From Candidatus Pacearchaeota archaeon (GTDB lineage: Archaea > Nanobdellota > Nanobdellia > Pacearchaeales > GW2011-AR1): a stretch of 6,758 bases of DNA. The notes under the pieces are model-generated. The model was not told the DNA's origin. It saw only the letters and a list, made by a program, of their open reading frames with translations, and ran no database searches. Positions 5,522-6,758 of this stretch are shown here, piece by piece. A program made the position numbers and the translations under genes. Numbering within the stretch: position 1 is the first letter of the stretch; each line of letters begins with the position of its first letter. Location of the stretch: the NCBI GenBank assembly GCA_003554465.1, contig PWGL01000135.1, positions 1 to 6,758 on the forward strand. The letters are read 5' to 3'.

Positions 5522-6277
5522 ATCATCACTCCTCTCAGGTGTGATTTTTTTAGCTTCTTTTGTTATCTCATCACTGGTTGCTAAACTCACTGGCGTTGTA
5601 GTTATAACATACCTATAACCCACAGTAAAAGTGACAACTTCTCCAGTCCTGGCAACATACTCTCCTATTTCCTTCCATACATCCCTGAATCTCCTCATAA
5701 ATTCCTCTTTAGTTCTACTTCTGTTCAAGCTATAAAGCTTAACAAAAATTCTAAGTTTTGCCGTCTCTATCTCTGATAAATTAGCCGTCATATCCTCTAA
5801 AGTGTAAAGATAAAAGCCAAAATCGGGAGTGAAATATTCAGCCCAATCTAAATTTCCTTCCATAAGGCCTGTAAACTCTACCGGCATATTCCAATCAGTA
5901 TCACCATGATAAAATACTATAGGCAATATCAATGGTAATACCTTATCCTCATTTTTATATTTCTTATCCCATATCCTTGTCATATACTTGAGCAACTGTA
6001 AAACCGTCTTTTTCTCCGGGGTGCTTTTGTGTTCCAGCAGGAAAGAGATATAACCTTCATGGCCATCAACAAATTCTACCTTGTAGACAATATCTGAAAA
6101 TAATCCTTTAAGCTCATCATCTACATAACTCTCTCCTTCTTCATTCATGGTATCAAGTTTTAGTTTAGCTAAAATATCATCAGGTAGATTAATCTCCAAA
6201 AACTCTCTGGCTACTTTTTTACTGCCCATAAAATTTATAAATAGGTTGTTGTGTGGCTGAGAAACTTCCTGTGACAT
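5279..6277 (-). CDS. Rpn-family PD-(D/E)XK nuclease (YhgA-like)
   Basis: 332 residues, about the usual length. The N-terminal two thirds (about 7-210) match the YhgA-like putative transposase family: HNNLFINFM at the start, catalytic D62 (SDIVY) and E82-H83-K84 (LLEHKS) of the PD-(D/E)XK nuclease, then ILPIVFYHG at 117-125. Rpn proteins are DNA endonucleases that promote RecA-independent recombination, are toxic when free, and in E. coli have been linked to phage defence. A charged tail (MERGEKRGLEKGLKEGRKE, about 261-279) leads to the C-terminal helical part. AGGTG stands about ten bases before the ATG. An internal ribosome site and ATG at 5521 could make an 80-residue C-terminal product. 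It lies 38 nt after the toxin remnant and is probably read from the UPF0175 promoter; a weaker internal promoter is possible (TTGTAA at 6414-6419, 16 bp, TATAGA at 6392-6397). Confidence 0.92.
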   Translation of the reverse strand: MSQEVSQPHNNLFINFMGSKKVAREFLEINLPDDILAKLKLDTMNEEGESYVDDELKGLFSDIVYKVEFVDGHEGYISFLLEHKSTPEKKTVLQLLKYMTRIWDKKYKNEDKVLPLILPIVFYHGDTDWNMPVEFTGLMEGNLDWAEYFTPDFGFYLYTLEDMTANLSEIETAKLRIFVKLYSLNRSRTKEEFMRRFRDVWKEIGEYVARTGEVVTFTVGYRYVITTTPVSLATSDEITKEAKKITPERSDDMETIADELMERGEKRGLEKGLKEGRKEKLIEAVTKLLEKRTGKLNESLKKKIENSSEEELDKILENIFEIETVEDVEKFI

Positions 6278-6315
6278 TTATATTTACACCTACACTTTCT
6301 CTGGCTATAAATTCT

Positions 6316-6432
6316 TCATTCATCATCAACCAATCTGATTGCTTTAGAAGCCAATTCTTCTCCAATCCAAACCCCATTGTTTTTCATGTTATCTATAACT
6401 CTAACTATATAAATTACAATTTTCTTAGGCAT
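6316..6432 (-). pseudogene. 38-codon remnant of a DUF3368/PIN toxin gene
   Basis: The ATG overlaps the last eight bases of the UPF0175 gene, the usual position of its DUF3368 partner. The first residues (MPKKIVI) resemble the DUF3368 start, normally followed by the PIN active-site motif SSPLI. Here the frame passes straight to VIDNMKNNGVWIGEEL and AIRLVDDE, which resembles the C-terminal end of that family (a K/R-x-N-G turn, then a helix ending in GE or DE). DUF3368 proteins are about 155-165 residues, so roughly 120 codons, including all PIN acidic residues, are missing through an in-frame internal deletion. The stub cannot be a nuclease. The assignment rests on position and two short similarities. 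Confidence 0.6.
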
Positions 6433-6679
6433 TTTCAACATCAGAGGTTAATTCCTCTGGATCTATATTTATCATCGACACCTCATATTTTTCTAGCTCT
6501 TTAAGAAATTCAACTCTACTAATGCCCACTATTTCTGCAGCCATCCCCGAAGATATTCTCTGCATTTCAAATAACTTTACTGCCATTGCCATTTTTGCTT
6601 CTTTTTCGAAGTTATCAACACTCTGATGCAGTAAATCCGGCAGTGACTCTGGATACTTTATTTCCATTTTTCTGGACAT
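6425..6679 (-). CDS. UPF0175-family antitoxin-like protein
   Basis: 84 residues, the normal length. The family core is clear: AMAVKLFEMQRISSGMAAEIVGISRVEFLKELEKY (split here as AMAVKLFEMQRISSGMAAEI, residues 31-50, and VGISRVEFLKELEKY, 51-65), where a helix-turn-helix-like AAE(I/L)xGISRxEFL is diagnostic, then a short strand and acidic tail (INIDPEEL). UPF0175 proteins typically sit just upstream of a DUF3368 PIN-domain gene and are regarded as antitoxins that bind DNA and the partner. GGAGGAG stands seven bases before the ATG. The partner is here reduced to a stub, so this is an orphan antitoxin. It is the first gene of a minus-strand unit that goes on to the Rpn nuclease. Confidence 0.9.
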   Translation of the reverse strand: MSRKMEIKYPESLPDLLHQSVDNFEKEAKMAMAVKLFEMQRISSGMAAEIVGISRVEFLKELEKYEVSMINIDPEELTSDVENA

Positions 6680-6731
6680 ATTAAATCTCCTCCTTTAACA
6701 CAGCAGGAACAAACTCTCTTCTTCTATTAAA

Positions 6732-6740
6732 ATTATAACA
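6732..6740 (-). promoter_or_regulatory. Extended -10 promoter of the UPF0175-Rpn unit
   Basis: On the minus strand TGTTATAAT is a perfect extended -10 (TGn plus TATAAT). Transcription would start near 6725, about 46 nt before the UPF0175 start. The -35 region falls at or beyond the right edge of the window. Confidence 0.6.
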
Positions 6741-6758
6741 TATGTCTTTAAAATTATC

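Larger units (their letters stand above)
5163..5532. repeat. 50-bp near-identical segment shared by the two Rpn copies
   Basis: Positions 5163-5212 and 5483-5532 match at 48 of 50 bases. The segment covers the internal ribosome site, the internal ATG and the next dozen codons of each gene. Further downstream the two copies are much less alike. Confidence 0.85.

Noticed and set aside
5394..5618. Plus-strand 74-residue open frame
   Set aside because: Antisense to the Rpn C-terminal region with Ser/Phe-rich shadow composition.
5279..6277. Transposase of an insertion sequence
   Set aside because: The YhgA-like family carries that name, but it is a PD-(D/E)XK nuclease, not a DDE transposase, and no terminal inverted repeats flank the gene.
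6253..6504. Plus-strand 83-residue open frame
   Set aside because: Antisense across UPF0175, the toxin stub and the Rpn start; no ribosome site.

Overview
The window looks like chromosomal DNA from an AT-rich, halophilic, anaerobic Firmicute, most likely Halanaerobiales. This is an inference from several features: strong AGGAGG-type ribosome sites, low G+C over most of the window, very acidic exported proteins, and Rpn/YhgA-type nuclease and UPF0175 genes of the kind that are abundant in that order. I see no rRNA, tRNA, CRISPR array or intact insertion sequence.

Layout. Positions 1-800 hold no convincing gene. They contain a cluster of about 20-bp direct repeats (13-124) followed by two inverted relatives, then a roughly 325-bp segment (311-634) with paired repeats at each end in opposite orientation, which looks like an internally deleted transposable element, then a terminator for the next gene. 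Positions 805-4540 carry three lipoprotein genes: an M28-family metallopeptidase (minus), a divergently transcribed beta-helix protein (plus), and a small very acidic lipoprotein (minus) that converges on the second gene over a perfect 36-bp palindromic terminator. The small gene appears to have lost a C-terminal Ig-like domain and ends at a 16-bp tandem duplication. Upstream of it lies a good sigma-70-type promoter and a leader of about 255 nt whose G+C-rich core (about 4650-4760) can fold into a long stem closing several hairpins. I do not recognise this RNA.

Positions 4847-6740 form a minus-strand cluster read from right to left: extended -10 promoter, UPF0175 (an antitoxin-like family), a 38-codon remnant of its usual DUF3368/PIN partner, an intact Rpn-family PD-(D/E)XK nuclease, a stand-alone C-terminal piece of a second Rpn gene, and a terminator. 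Both Rpn copies keep a good internal ribosome site and ATG in front of the C-terminal region. In E. coli, rpn genes use such an internal start to make a small protein (RpnS) that inhibits the full-length nuclease. The second copy retains almost exactly this internal unit and little else.

The most interesting reading is therefore a stretch where two toxin-type genes have decayed while their putative antitoxin parts survive: UPF0175 without its PIN partner, and an RpnS-like protein without its nuclease, next to an intact Rpn nuclease. The unidentified structured leader is the second point worth attention.
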